From Paraburkholderia rhynchosiae (lineage in GTDB: Bacteria; Pseudomonadota; Gammaproteobacteria; Burkholderiales; Burkholderiaceae), in the NCBI RefSeq assembly GCF_002879865.1, contig NZ_PNXY01000004.1:186001-250000 (forward strand): a DNA stretch of 64,000 bases, in the 5' to 3' direction. The notes below the pieces were generated by a model. That model was not told the DNA's origin and did no database searches. It saw only the letters and a list, made by a program, of their open reading frames with translations. Below are positions 1 through 7,702 of this stretch, in pieces. Every line of letters starts with the position of its first letter. Within the stretch, counting starts at the first letter, position 1. A program made the position numbers and the translations under genes.

Positions 1-353
1 TGCATAACGGTCACAAAAATAACGGGAAAGAAGCAGGGCGTGTAGCAAGCCACGTGCCGCGATACGGCCGCCGCCCACGCCAGTCCCGCCGAAATCCATG
101 CTTCATGCGCTAAAGTCGGGTATCTAGCAAAGGCGCGACCAGCGCTTCGCCTCACTTTCTGGCGCCAATGCACGGCGCAAAAACCATCTGCACCGATGCC
201 CTTTTTACAATTGCGCCACCCGCTGGAGGCAACACCTGAGTCCCCATGAACAGAGGATCGCAAGCTCGCCGTAATTCAAGCTTCCCTTCTCGCAGCCGAT
301 AACTGACAGATGACGATCCATTTCAAGGAGCGTTCCCAGACCAACCGGCTGTC
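1..353. other. Intergenic region upstream of TonB receptor gene
   Basis: No open reading frame with coding character is seen on either strand in these 353 bases. I looked for a cobalamin riboswitch because a TonB-dependent receptor follows, and found no convincing B12 box. An AAGGAG motif lies about 25 bases before the receptor ATG, too far to be an obvious ribosome binding site. The promoter of the receptor/YfiR/c-di-GMP operon should lie here, but no -35/-10 pair stands out. Confidence 0.5.
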
Positions 354-2393
354 ATGGCTCTCACTACGCGCGCTTCATTTTCCATTTCGCACCGCCTCGT
401 CGTTTATTCGGTCGCCGCACTGGCAACGCTAAGTTCGCCGGCCGTTTTCGCCGCTAGCGAACCTCGCGCGAGCGAGGCGCCCGGTTCGGATTCAACCGAA
501 CTGGCCGCGATGCCACTGGAGGCGCTGATGCAGGTCACCGTCAATACCGCGTCCCGTTTCGACCAGTCTGTCACCGACGCACCGGCCGCCGTGGTCGTGC
601 TTACCGCCGAGGACATCCGTCAGTTCGGCTGGCGCACGCTCGCCGAGGCGCTCGCGTCGCTGCCCGGCCTGTACGTCACCAATGACCGTTCGTACGAGTA
701 CCTCGGCGCGCGCGGCTTCCAGCGCCCCGGCGACTACAACAGCCGGTTTCTGCTGTTGATCGACGGCATGCGCACGAACGACGGCGTGTTCGGTCAGGCG
801 CCGATCGGCACGGACTTTCCGCTCGACATGGATCTCGTCAAGCGCATCGAATATGTGCCGGGCCCCGGTTCCTCCGTGTATGGCGCGAACGCGCTCTTCG
901 GCGTAATCAACGTAATCACGAAGAACGGCAGCGATCTGGCAGGCGCGGAGGCGGCAGTCGCGGTAGGCAGCTACGGCGAAAAGAAAGCGCGCGCGTCATA
1001 CGGCTGGCATGGCGCGCAAGGCGCGGACATCCTGCTTTCGGCGACCTCGTATGGGCGAAGCGGTCAGGATCTCCACTACGCGGCGTTCGACACGCCCGAT
1101 CAGAACCACGGCGTGGCCAACCGGCTCGACTACGACCGCGCGCAGGACTTTCTCGCCAAGGCCGCATACGGCGACTTCCGGCTCAGCTTCATCTACGGAA
1201 ATCGCACCAAAGGGATTCCCGACGCGCCGTACGGCGTGGTCTTCAATGCACCGTTCAGCGTGACCGATACGCATAGCTATGTCGACCTCACCTATCAGCA
1301 TGCGCTGTCGGAAGGCGTCATGCTGGCATCCCAGTTGTACTGGGGCCGCTATGACTACCGGATGCCGTCCGTGTATGGTCCCGAACCGGATGTAGCCAAC
1401 GTGGACGGCAGCCACGCGCTGTGGTACGGCGCCGACGTGCATGCGACGATATCGTCGATCGCGAAGCATCGCATTGTGATCGGCACTGACTTCGCGAGAG
1501 ACGCGCGCCTCGACCAGTACAACAACAACGTCGACCCGTATTCACAAATACTGGACGATCATCACAGCGGCAACCGCGCCGGTGTCTATATCGAGGATGA
1601 AATCACGCTGCCCGCCAGTTTCATGCTGAACGCTGGCTTGCGCTATGACCAGCAGACGGCCTCTGGCGGCAACCTGAGTCCACGCATCGGGCTCGTCTAC
1701 AAGCTGACGCCGCGTGATACGTTCAAGCTCCTGTATGGCCAGGCGTATCGCGCGCCGAACGCGTATGAGATGTACTACGCGGTGAGTGGCACAGACGGTC
1801 AGTTGAAGAATCCATCGCTGAAGGCCGAGCATATCGCGACCACCGAACTGGTCTACGAAAGAGCCGTGTCCGATACAGGGCGCGCCACGCTCTCGTTGTT
1901 CCATTACAACGCGCGCGATCTGATCAGCGCGACGCAGGATGTGTCCGGCCTCTATATTTTCCGCAACGTCAGCCGCGCAACGGCGAGAGGCGCTGAGCTG
2001 GCCTACGAACAAAAACTGGCGGGCGCGCGCCTGCGCGCAAGCTACTCGTACCAGATAGCTCACGATTCGAACACAGGCGCCGCGCTGCAAAACTCGCCGA
2101 GGCATCTCGCGAAAGCGAACCTCGCGGTGCCATTCTTCGCCAATGCGCTGATGACGGGGCTCGAAGTGCAATGCACGTCGCCGCGGCTTGCCGCGGTCGG
2201 CCACACCGGCGGCTTCTGTCTTGCGAATCTCACGCTAGGTTTACGCCGGCTGATTCGCGGAGCCGACCTGTCGTTTTCGATTTATAACCTGACCGACAAA
2301 CGATACGCCGACCCAGTGGGTCCCGGCTTCACACAGGAGACAGTTGCGCAGCAAAGCCGAACCTTCCTCTTCAAGGCCGTCTACGGGTTCTGA
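354..2393 (+). CDS. TonB-dependent outer-membrane receptor
   Basis: A 679-residue TonB-dependent receptor with a signal peptide ending near the AVFA segment (about residue 33). A plug domain follows (about residues 65-190), with the typical run around VYGANALFGVINVIT, and then a beta-barrel that closes with a C-terminal aromatic residue (ending VYGF). No STN domain precedes the plug, so it is not a classical FecA-type transducer by sequence. The substrate cannot be read from the sequence. The next gene starts one base after the stop codon and encodes a YfiR-like protein, and a CHASE8-GGDEF-EAL protein follows that, so this receptor sits at the head of a likely c-di-GMP signalling operon rather than beside siderophore or vitamin genes. 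The ATG lacks a good Shine-Dalgarno sequence, but no upstream in-frame start was found. Confidence 0.9.
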   Translation: MALTTRASFSISHRLVVYSVAALATLSSPAVFAASEPRASEAPGSDSTELAAMPLEALMQVTVNTASRFDQSVTDAPAAVVVLTAEDIRQFGWRTLAEALASLPGLYVTNDRSYEYLGARGFQRPGDYNSRFLLLIDGMRTNDGVFGQAPIGTDFPLDMDLVKRIEYVPGPGSSVYGANALFGVINVITKNGSDLAGAEAAVAVGSYGEKKARASYGWHGAQGADILLSATSYGRSGQDLHYAAFDTPDQNHGVANRLDYDRAQDFLAKAAYGDFRLSFIYGNRTKGIPDAPYGVVFNAPFSVTDTHSYVDLTYQHALSEGVMLASQLYWGRYDYRMPSVYGPEPDVANVDGSHALWYGADVHATISSIAKHRIVIGTDFARDARLDQYNNNVDPYSQILDDHHSGNRAGVYIEDEITLPASFMLNAGLRYDQQTASGGNLSPRIGLVYKLTPRDTFKLLYGQAYRAPNAYEMYYAVSGTDGQLKNPSLKAEHIATTELVYERAVSDTGRATLSLFHYNARDLISATQDVSGLYIFRNVSRATARGAELAYEQKLAGARLRASYSYQIAHDSNTGAALQNSPRHLAKANLAVPFFANALMTGLEVQCTSPRLAAVGHTGGFCLANLTLGLRRLIRGADLSFSIYNLTDKRYADPVGPGFTQETVAQQSRTFLFKAVYGF

Positions 2394-2394
2394 C

Positions 2395-2925
2395 ATGGAT
2401 CGCGTTCGCATCCGGATCATTGCGGCCTGTTTCGTATTCGCGTCACCGCTTCTCGCGCAGACATCCGTCGACGCGCAGGTCGACCTGTCCGCGCTCGAGG
2501 CGGCGTACATCTTCAACTTCGCGCAATTCACGGACTGGCCATCGGGGCGGCCGACCGACAACCTGCTCTCTGTTTGCGTGGATCAGGACAGCCCGCTCGG
2601 CCAGGCGCTCGCGAAGCTCGACGGCAAACATACCGGCAAGCAGGCGTGGCGGGTGCGCCCGTTGTCTCGCGTGGAAAAACCTGTGGATTGTCATCTCGCG
2701 GTGCTGACGGCGAGCACTGCATTGACTTCGGCGGTGAAGGCCCTGCTCACCTCCGACGCGCCCGTCGTCATCGTAAGCGAAGCCGACGCAACCGAGCAGG
2801 GCTGGGTGATTCGCCTCGTGCGCGACGGCGATCATCTGAAGTTCGATATCAACGTTAGCGAGGCTTCACGCCGGCGCATCACACTCAGCTCAAAACTCAT
2901 GCGCCTCGCGAGGACAGTCCTATGA
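2395..2925 (+). CDS. YfiR-like (DUF4154) periplasmic protein
   Basis: A 176-residue secreted protein that begins with a signal peptide (MDRVRIRIIAACFVFASPL). The mature part carries the YfiR/DUF4154 pattern: an AAYIFNFAQFTDWP segment near the start, and a late segment of the form KFDINVSEASRRRITLSSK. In Pseudomonas, YfiR is a periplasmic repressor of the membrane diguanylate cyclase YfiN. The same pairing is seen here, because the CHASE8-GGDEF-EAL gene starts inside this gene's stop codon (ATGA overlap at 2922-2925). The ATG at 2395 lies one base after the receptor's stop codon, so all three genes look translationally coupled. A longer in-frame start inside the receptor gene exists, but it would bury the signal peptide. 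The inhibitory role is inferred from the family. Confidence 0.85.
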   Translation: MDRVRIRIIAACFVFASPLLAQTSVDAQVDLSALEAAYIFNFAQFTDWPSGRPTDNLLSVCVDQDSPLGQALAKLDGKHTGKQAWRVRPLSRVEKPVDCHLAVLTASTALTSAVKALLTSDAPVVIVSEADATEQGWVIRLVRDGDHLKFDINVSEASRRRITLSSKLMRLARTVL

Positions 2926-4856
2926 AAATCTTCTCGGTCTGGTCCAGGTTGGTGCGGCCACGCGAGCATGTCAATCTTGTCGGCGTCGCGATTGCGCTGT
3001 TGATTTCCAGTGTCGTGCTGCTGGTCTATCAGGCGTTCGCGTTGCGCATCTCGTTGACCGACGACGTCAGCGTGCAGGCATCGGTGCTCGCGGAAAACCT
3101 CACCGCGTCCGCGATGTTCGGCGACCGCGACTCGACTGCGGAAGTCCTCAATTCGCTGCGCAAAGTCCCTCATGTGGAAAGCGCGACCGTCTATACGCCC
3201 GACGGCGAACTCTTTGTGCGCTATGCAAGTCCTGGCCTGAGCCGCAACGAATACGCCGAAGGCACGCTGGCGCACGTCGGCGATTCGCGCCGCCTTTCAC
3301 TCGAAGACGTCTTCGTCGCGGCACCGATCGTTCATAACGACCAGTTGCTCGGCAATATTGTGATCGTGGCGACAACGGATGCGATAAAAATTCAGCTCGT
3401 TCAGTACGGCTGCTTCCTGGTGGGCGCGTCGTTGTGTTCGGTATGGATCGCCCTGCTCGTGATGAAGCGCATGCGCGAGCGCGTGTCGCGCGTGGAGAAA
3501 GACCTCGAATATCTGGCGTCGACCGATCCGCTGACGGATCTGCCGAACCGCCGCGCGTTCTACGATGAACTGAAGACGCGATTGCACAAGGCAAGCGCAG
3601 CCAGAAAGCGCGTCGCGCTGATGATGGTGGACCTCGACAACTTCAAGACCGTCAACGATACATTGGGCCATGGCGCCGGCGATGAACTGCTCAAGCAGGT
3701 CGCCCAGGCGCTACTCAATGTCGTGCGGCCTCATGACCTCGTGAGCCGCATCGGCGGCGACGAATTCGCCGTGGTCATCGGGCCCGATGCGAGCCGCGTT
3801 CGCGCACGTTCGACGGCGGGCCGCATCGCGCGCAACCTGTCGCGCCCTTTCATTCTGCACGGCGTCGATTCGGCCGTGACGGCAAGCGTGGGGTTCAGCG
3901 TCTATCCCGAGGACACCACCGAAATGGCGGAACTCGTCAGCAATGCGGATATCGCGCTCTACTCTGCTAAAAGCCGGGGCAAGAGCGTTGCCGTGGAGTT
4001 CCAGAGCGAGATGACGGCGGAAGCGCAGCGGCGCGCGCGCATCGAGGCCGAACTGCGCAAGGCCGTGGATCAGGATGGGCTGGAGATCGTCTACCAGCCG
4101 CAGTTTGACTGCCTGTCTGGCCGCCTGCTCGGCGCGGAAGCACTAGTCCGCTGGACGCATCCTTCGGAAGGCCCTATTTCGCCAGCTGAATTCGTTCCGA
4201 TCGCCGAGAACAGCGACCTGATCGTTGCGCTCGGCCGTTGGGTGTTGTCGCGCGCGTGCCACGACGCGGCGAACTGGAATGCCGGCATGAATGCGAGCGT
4301 TCACGTGGCGGTGAACATTTCGGCGCGTCAATTGCGAACCGACGGCTTCACGAATGAAGTGTGCAATGCTTTGGAAAAAAGCGGCCTGCCCGCGTCGCTG
4401 CTCGAACTCGAACTGACGGAAAGCCAGTTGATGTCCAACATGTCGGTGGGTATTCAGGCGATGCAGGAATTGCGCGCTGCCGGCGTGCGTCTGTCGCTCG
4501 ACGACTTCGGCACCGGTTATTCGTCGCTGTCGTATCTGCAATCTTTTCCAGTGCATAGCATCAAGATCGATCGCAGTTTCATCAGCCCATTGCCGAACGG
4601 CGGTCAACCCATCGTCACCGCGATCATTTCGATGGCGCATAGTTTCGGCCTGCTCGTCGTCGCGGAAGGCGTCGAATATCCCGCGCAACTCGAATGGCTG
4701 TGCGACGCGCACTGCGATGTGGTTCAAGGCTTCCTGACCGGCCGCCCGATGTCGCTTGAACAACTGCTCGCGATCATTCGCGCAGAAGACGAGACACCCC
4801 CTCCTCGCAACCCGCCTCAAGTTCGGGCGAAACCGCAGCGGCTTCCCACCGCCTGA
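2922..4856 (+). CDS. CHASE8-GGDEF-EAL cyclic-di-GMP enzyme, YfiN-like
   Basis: A 644-residue inner-membrane protein. A transmembrane segment near residues 20-40 and a second near 155-178 bracket a periplasmic domain of the CHASE8/YfiN type. A GGDEF domain follows with an intact GGDEF signature at about residues 278-282 and a product-inhibition RxxD (RPHD) just upstream. An EAL domain starts at about residue 406 (EALVRW) and keeps NISARQL, ELTES, DDFGTGYS, KIDRSF and EGVE. Both domains therefore look catalytically competent, unlike YfiN itself, which has no EAL domain. The start overlaps the YfiR-like gene by four bases. The periplasmic domain probably receives the YfiR signal, so the net direction, c-di-GMP synthesis or breakdown, may switch with the input. 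That switch is inference. Confidence 0.9.
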   Translation: MKIFSVWSRLVRPREHVNLVGVAIALLISSVVLLVYQAFALRISLTDDVSVQASVLAENLTASAMFGDRDSTAEVLNSLRKVPHVESATVYTPDGELFVRYASPGLSRNEYAEGTLAHVGDSRRLSLEDVFVAAPIVHNDQLLGNIVIVATTDAIKIQLVQYGCFLVGASLCSVWIALLVMKRMRERVSRVEKDLEYLASTDPLTDLPNRRAFYDELKTRLHKASAARKRVALMMVDLDNFKTVNDTLGHGAGDELLKQVAQALLNVVRPHDLVSRIGGDEFAVVIGPDASRVRARSTAGRIARNLSRPFILHGVDSAVTASVGFSVYPEDTTEMAELVSNADIALYSAKSRGKSVAVEFQSEMTAEAQRRARIEAELRKAVDQDGLEIVYQPQFDCLSGRLLGAEALVRWTHPSEGPISPAEFVPIAENSDLIVALGRWVLSRACHDAANWNAGMNASVHVAVNISARQLRTDGFTNEVCNALEKSGLPASLLELELTESQLMSNMSVGIQAMQELRAAGVRLSLDDFGTGYSSLSYLQSFPVHSIKIDRSFISPLPNGGQPIVTAIISMAHSFGLLVVAEGVEYPAQLEWLCDAHCDVVQGFLTGRPMSLEQLLAIIRAEDETPPPRNPPQVRAKPQRLPTA

Positions 4857-4864
4857 GCGCGCGC

Positions 4865-4908
4865 TTGACCGCGGCCATCTAAGAAGGTAGCCTGCACAGG
4901 TAACCTTC
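4865..4908 (+). promoter_or_regulatory. Candidate promoter and MarR operator dyad
   Basis: A 26-base dyad at 4883-4908 reads GAAGGT-N2-CCTG-N2-CAGG-N2-ACCTTC. It can also be read as two copies of the palindromic 9-mer AGGTANCCT, 13 bases apart start to start. A TTGACC -35-like hexamer at 4865-4870 is followed, 17 bases later, by TAGCCT, a weak -10 inside the dyad. The marR gene starts 18 bases after the dyad. MarR proteins commonly repress their own operon by binding such dyads over the -10 element. Confidence 0.6.
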
Positions 4909-4926
4909 ATAAATTTCCTGACACGC

Positions 4927-5379
4927 ATGGGTAAGAACGATCCGGCGCTCGACTCCGATTCTCTCCACGCGTTAGCCGAAGATCTGCGCGTGCTGAACGG
5001 CAAGCTGCGCCGCCGTCTGCGTGAAGAGGCACATCTCGGCGATTTCACGCCTTCGCAGATACAGGTTCTTGGTCTGCTGGAGCGCGACGGACCGGCTACG
5101 GTCACCGAACTCGCACGCGCACACGGCATGCGCCCGCAATCCATGGGCGAGACGCTTTCGGTCCTGAAAGCCGCGGGTCTCGTGAGCGGCGCCCCTGATC
5201 CGAACGACGGCCGGCAAACCGTTCTGTCTCTCACGCCCGCCTTCCGCAAGAAAATCAAGGCCAGCCGCACGGCACGCGAAGACTGGCTGTTTCGCACTAT
5301 TCAAACGCGCTTTTCAGCGGCCGAGCAGCGGCAACTGGCAAGCGGCGTCGATTTGCTCAAACGTCTGATCGACTCGTAA
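4927..5379 (+). CDS. MarR-family transcriptional regulator
   Basis: A 150-residue winged-helix repressor of the MarR family. The core DNA-binding part spans about residues 35-105 (PSQIQVLGLLERDGP, then TVTELARAHGMRPQSMGETL as turn and recognition helix), and the wing is marked by DPNDGRQTVLSLT. It is the first gene of a tight three-gene set: 30 bases to the isochorismatase-like gene, which in turn overlaps or abuts the MFS gene. A dyad immediately upstream is its likely own operator. MarR/hydrolase/efflux sets typically respond to small aromatic or electrophilic compounds. The inducer here is unknown. Confidence 0.88.
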   Translation: MGKNDPALDSDSLHALAEDLRVLNGKLRRRLREEAHLGDFTPSQIQVLGLLERDGPATVTELARAHGMRPQSMGETLSVLKAAGLVSGAPDPNDGRQTVLSLTPAFRKKIKASRTAREDWLFRTIQTRFSAAEQRQLASGVDLLKRLIDS

Positions 5380-5409
5380 CTCGTCAAGCACACCACAGCA
5401 GGAGCATCC

Positions 5410-5973
5410 ATGGCACTGACTACACTCGATGCAAAAACCGCGCTGGTCGTGATCGATTTGCAGCAAGGCATCGTCGCGCTGCCCACCGCTCATGCCACCG
5501 GAGAGGTCGTCAAGCACGCGGCCGCATTGGCCGACGCGTTTCGCCGCCACAGTCTGCCCGTGGTGCTCGTCAACGTGGCGGGCGGCGCGCCGGGACGCGC
5601 GGAGCAATCGCGCCCCACGGGCGACTTTCCGCCTGGATTCGCGGACCTCGTGCCCGAATTGAACGTGCAGGCGTCGGACCATCGGGTGACGAAGCGCACT
5701 TGGGGCGCGTTCACGAATACGGATCTCGAAGCGTATCTGCGCGAGCAAGGCGTCACGCAGATCGTGCTGGCGGGCGTGTCCACCAGCATCGGTATCGAAT
5801 CCACCGCGCGTTTTGCACATGAACTCGGCCTGAATATCGCGTTCGCCATCGACGCTATGACGGACCTGCATCTGGACGCTCACACCAACAGCCTTACGCG
5901 AATCTTCCCGCGCCTCGGCGAAACCGGCACGACGCAGGAAGTGCTCGATCTGCTTGAAGAAACACGCGCATGA
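5410..5973 (+). CDS. Isochorismatase-like hydrolase with Gly at the Cys position
   Basis: A 187-residue protein of the isochorismatase-like alpha/beta fold. The catalytic Asp16 (VVIDLQQG) and Lys95 (VTKRTWGAF) are present. The third position, in GVSTSIGIESTAR, is Gly128 where amidohydrolase members such as nicotinamidase have the nucleophilic Cys. True isochorismatases (EntB, PhzD) also have a Gly there, so a vinyl-ether or related hydrolase is a better guess than an amidase; an inactive or regulatory protein is also possible. GGAGC precedes the ATG at a normal distance. It lies between marR and an MFS exporter, which suggests a shared detoxification job. Confidence 0.85.
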   Translation: MALTTLDAKTALVVIDLQQGIVALPTAHATGEVVKHAAALADAFRRHSLPVVLVNVAGGAPGRAEQSRPTGDFPPGFADLVPELNVQASDHRVTKRTWGAFTNTDLEAYLREQGVTQIVLAGVSTSIGIESTARFAHELGLNIAFAIDAMTDLHLDAHTNSLTRIFPRLGETGTTQEVLDLLEETRA

Positions 5974-6025
5974 CCGTGCGTTGGAAGCCATACACCCCGC
6001 TGACTCTCGCATGGAGGGGGCTCAG

Positions 6026-7366
6026 GTGAGCAGCACCTTCCGTTCGCTGCGCAACTTCAATTACCGGATGTGGGCAAGCGGCGCGATCGTCTCCAACGTC
6101 GGTACATGGATGCAACGCACCGCGCAGGACTGGCTCGTCCTCACGGAACTCACGCAACACAATGCGACTTCGGTGGGTATCGTGATGTCGCTGCAGTTCG
6201 GGCCGCAAATGCTTCTGTTGCCGCTCACCGGTTATGCGGCCGATCACTTCGACCGCCGCAAGCTGTTGTTCATCACGCAGGCGGCGATGGGCAGCCTCGC
6301 GCTGGGTCTCGGCCTGCTCACCATAACCGGCCTCGTGCAGCTCTGGCAGGTCTACGTTTTTGCGGGACTCCTCGGCTGCGTGACTGCTTTCGATTCACCC
6401 GCGCGTCAGACCTTCGTGTCCGACCTGGTCGGCGAAAACGATCTGTCGAATGCGGTCGCGCTCAATTCCACGTCGTTCAACGCGGCGCGCATGATCGGTC
6501 CCGCGGTCGCGGGCTTGCTGATTGCATCGGTCGGAACGGGCTGGGTGTTTCTGATCAACGCGCTGTCTTTCGCTGCCGTGCTCGGTGCATTGCGCAAGCT
6601 GCGAGTGGGCGAATTACACCCGAAGCCGCGTATGGCGCCATCGCGGGGCAGCTTCGCCGAAGGCTTCAGGTATGTGTGGAACCGTCCCGATCTGAAGGCC
6701 GCGTTATTGATGCAGTTTCTGATCGGCACGTTCGGGCTCAACTTTCCGATCTTCATTTCGACAATGTCCGTCACCGCCTTTCATGCGGGCGCGGGCGAGT
6801 ACGGCGTATTGAGCTCGACCATGGCGGTCGGCTCCGTCACGGGCGCGCTGCTTGCCGCGCGCCGGGCCAAACCGCGCATGGCGTTGCTGCTCGGCGCGGC
6901 GGCGGTGTTCGGCGTGGGCTGCACGGCGGCTTCGTTGATGCCGAACTATGTGCTGTTCGGCATCGTACTTGCCTTGATCGGGGTGTCGACGCAAACCTTC
7001 AATACGTCCACGAACAGTCTCGTGCAACTCTCCACTGAACCGGCCATGCGGGGCCGCGTGATCGCGATTCTGCTCGCTATCGCGCTCGGCGGCACACCGC
7101 TCGGCGCGCCCGTGGTTGGCTGGGTCGCTGATCGTTTTGGCCCGCGCTGGGCGCTCGGCGTCGGCGCGGCGTCCGGTTTCGCGGCGGCGCTCGTGGGCTT
7201 GCTGTACCTCATCAAATACCGGAGCTTGCGTGTGTACGTCGAGGGCCGACGTCTGCGATATAGCATCGAGGAATCTCGTCAGGCGCTGCCTTATGTGAGC
7301 CCCGCCATGGCCGTGCAAAACGCTGTGCTCGATGAAGCCGAAGAGGAATCGTCCTCGGGTGTGTAG
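6026..7366 (+). CDS. MFS transporter, EntS/DHA3-like
   Basis: A 446-residue major facilitator with about 12 hydrophobic segments. The N-terminal region (FRSLRNFNYRMWASGAIVSNVGTWMQRTAQDWLV) and the first-loop motif GYAADHFDRRKLL are typical of the EntS/DHA3-like exporter group. I chose the GTG at 6026 because GGAGGGGG ends 5 bases before it. In-frame ATGs at 6011 and 5954 would also work; the latter overlaps the preceding gene by 20 bases and would add a hydrophilic leader. It is the last gene of the marR operon and is followed by a strong terminator, so it is probably co-regulated with the hydrolase as an exporter of the same or a related compound. The substrate is unknown. Confidence 0.85.
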   Translation: MSSTFRSLRNFNYRMWASGAIVSNVGTWMQRTAQDWLVLTELTQHNATSVGIVMSLQFGPQMLLLPLTGYAADHFDRRKLLFITQAAMGSLALGLGLLTITGLVQLWQVYVFAGLLGCVTAFDSPARQTFVSDLVGENDLSNAVALNSTSFNAARMIGPAVAGLLIASVGTGWVFLINALSFAAVLGALRKLRVGELHPKPRMAPSRGSFAEGFRYVWNRPDLKAALLMQFLIGTFGLNFPIFISTMSVTAFHAGAGEYGVLSSTMAVGSVTGALLAARRAKPRMALLLGAAAVFGVGCTAASLMPNYVLFGIVLALIGVSTQTFNTSTNSLVQLSTEPAMRGRVIAILLAIALGGTPLGAPVVGWVADRFGPRWALGVGAASGFAAALVGLLYLIKYRSLRVYVEGRRLRYSIEESRQALPYVSPAMAVQNAVLDEAEEESSSGV

Positions 7367-7381
7367 AAGCGCGATGCGAAT

Positions 7382-7414
7382 AGCCCCGGCTGATTGATCA
7401 GCCGGGGCTTTTTG
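7382..7414 (+). terminator. Rho-independent terminator after MFS gene
   Basis: A perfect 12-bp stem (AGCCCCGGCTGA paired with its complement, arms 7382-7393 and 7398-7409) with a 4-base loop TTGA is followed by a run of five T. It lies 15 bases after the MFS stop codon and closes the marR operon. Confidence 0.92.
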
Positions 7415-7702
7415 TTGCGCCGTCCAGGCGGATTCGAGAACCGCCAGCTGTATCGACGGGATGGTTCATATTCCCCGCACAGCGAAGCGGAACAGCGCTT
7501 GACTGTGTTGTTCTCGCGCGGCAACTGTATTGAGTGGCGATTGAGGCCTTGCCGCGCATACCGGCCATCTGCTGCAGGGCAACATGCGCTCCGGGCTGCC
7601 CTACCTCGCGTATAAATCCTGGCTTGCATTGTTCGCGTCCCCGACGCCAAATGATGCAGCCGGACGAGCAGGTCACAACATTTCCGGCTCAGGAGGCGCG
7701 AC
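7415..7702. other. Intergenic region before MHS transporter
   Basis: No credible gene is seen. The last part holds a good ribosome binding site (CAGGAGGCGCGAC) just before the ATG at 7703. No clear promoter was found: the best -35-like TTGACT (7499-7504) has its nearest -10-like hexamer 21 bases away. Confidence 0.5.

Noticed and set aside
1..353. Cobalamin riboswitch before the TonB receptor
   Set aside because: I could not find a B12 box or a matching stem set, and the operon context is signalling rather than vitamin uptake.
7499..7531. Promoter-like TTGACT and TGTATT pair before the MHS gene
   Set aside because: The spacer is 21 bases, too long for a normal sigma-70 promoter.
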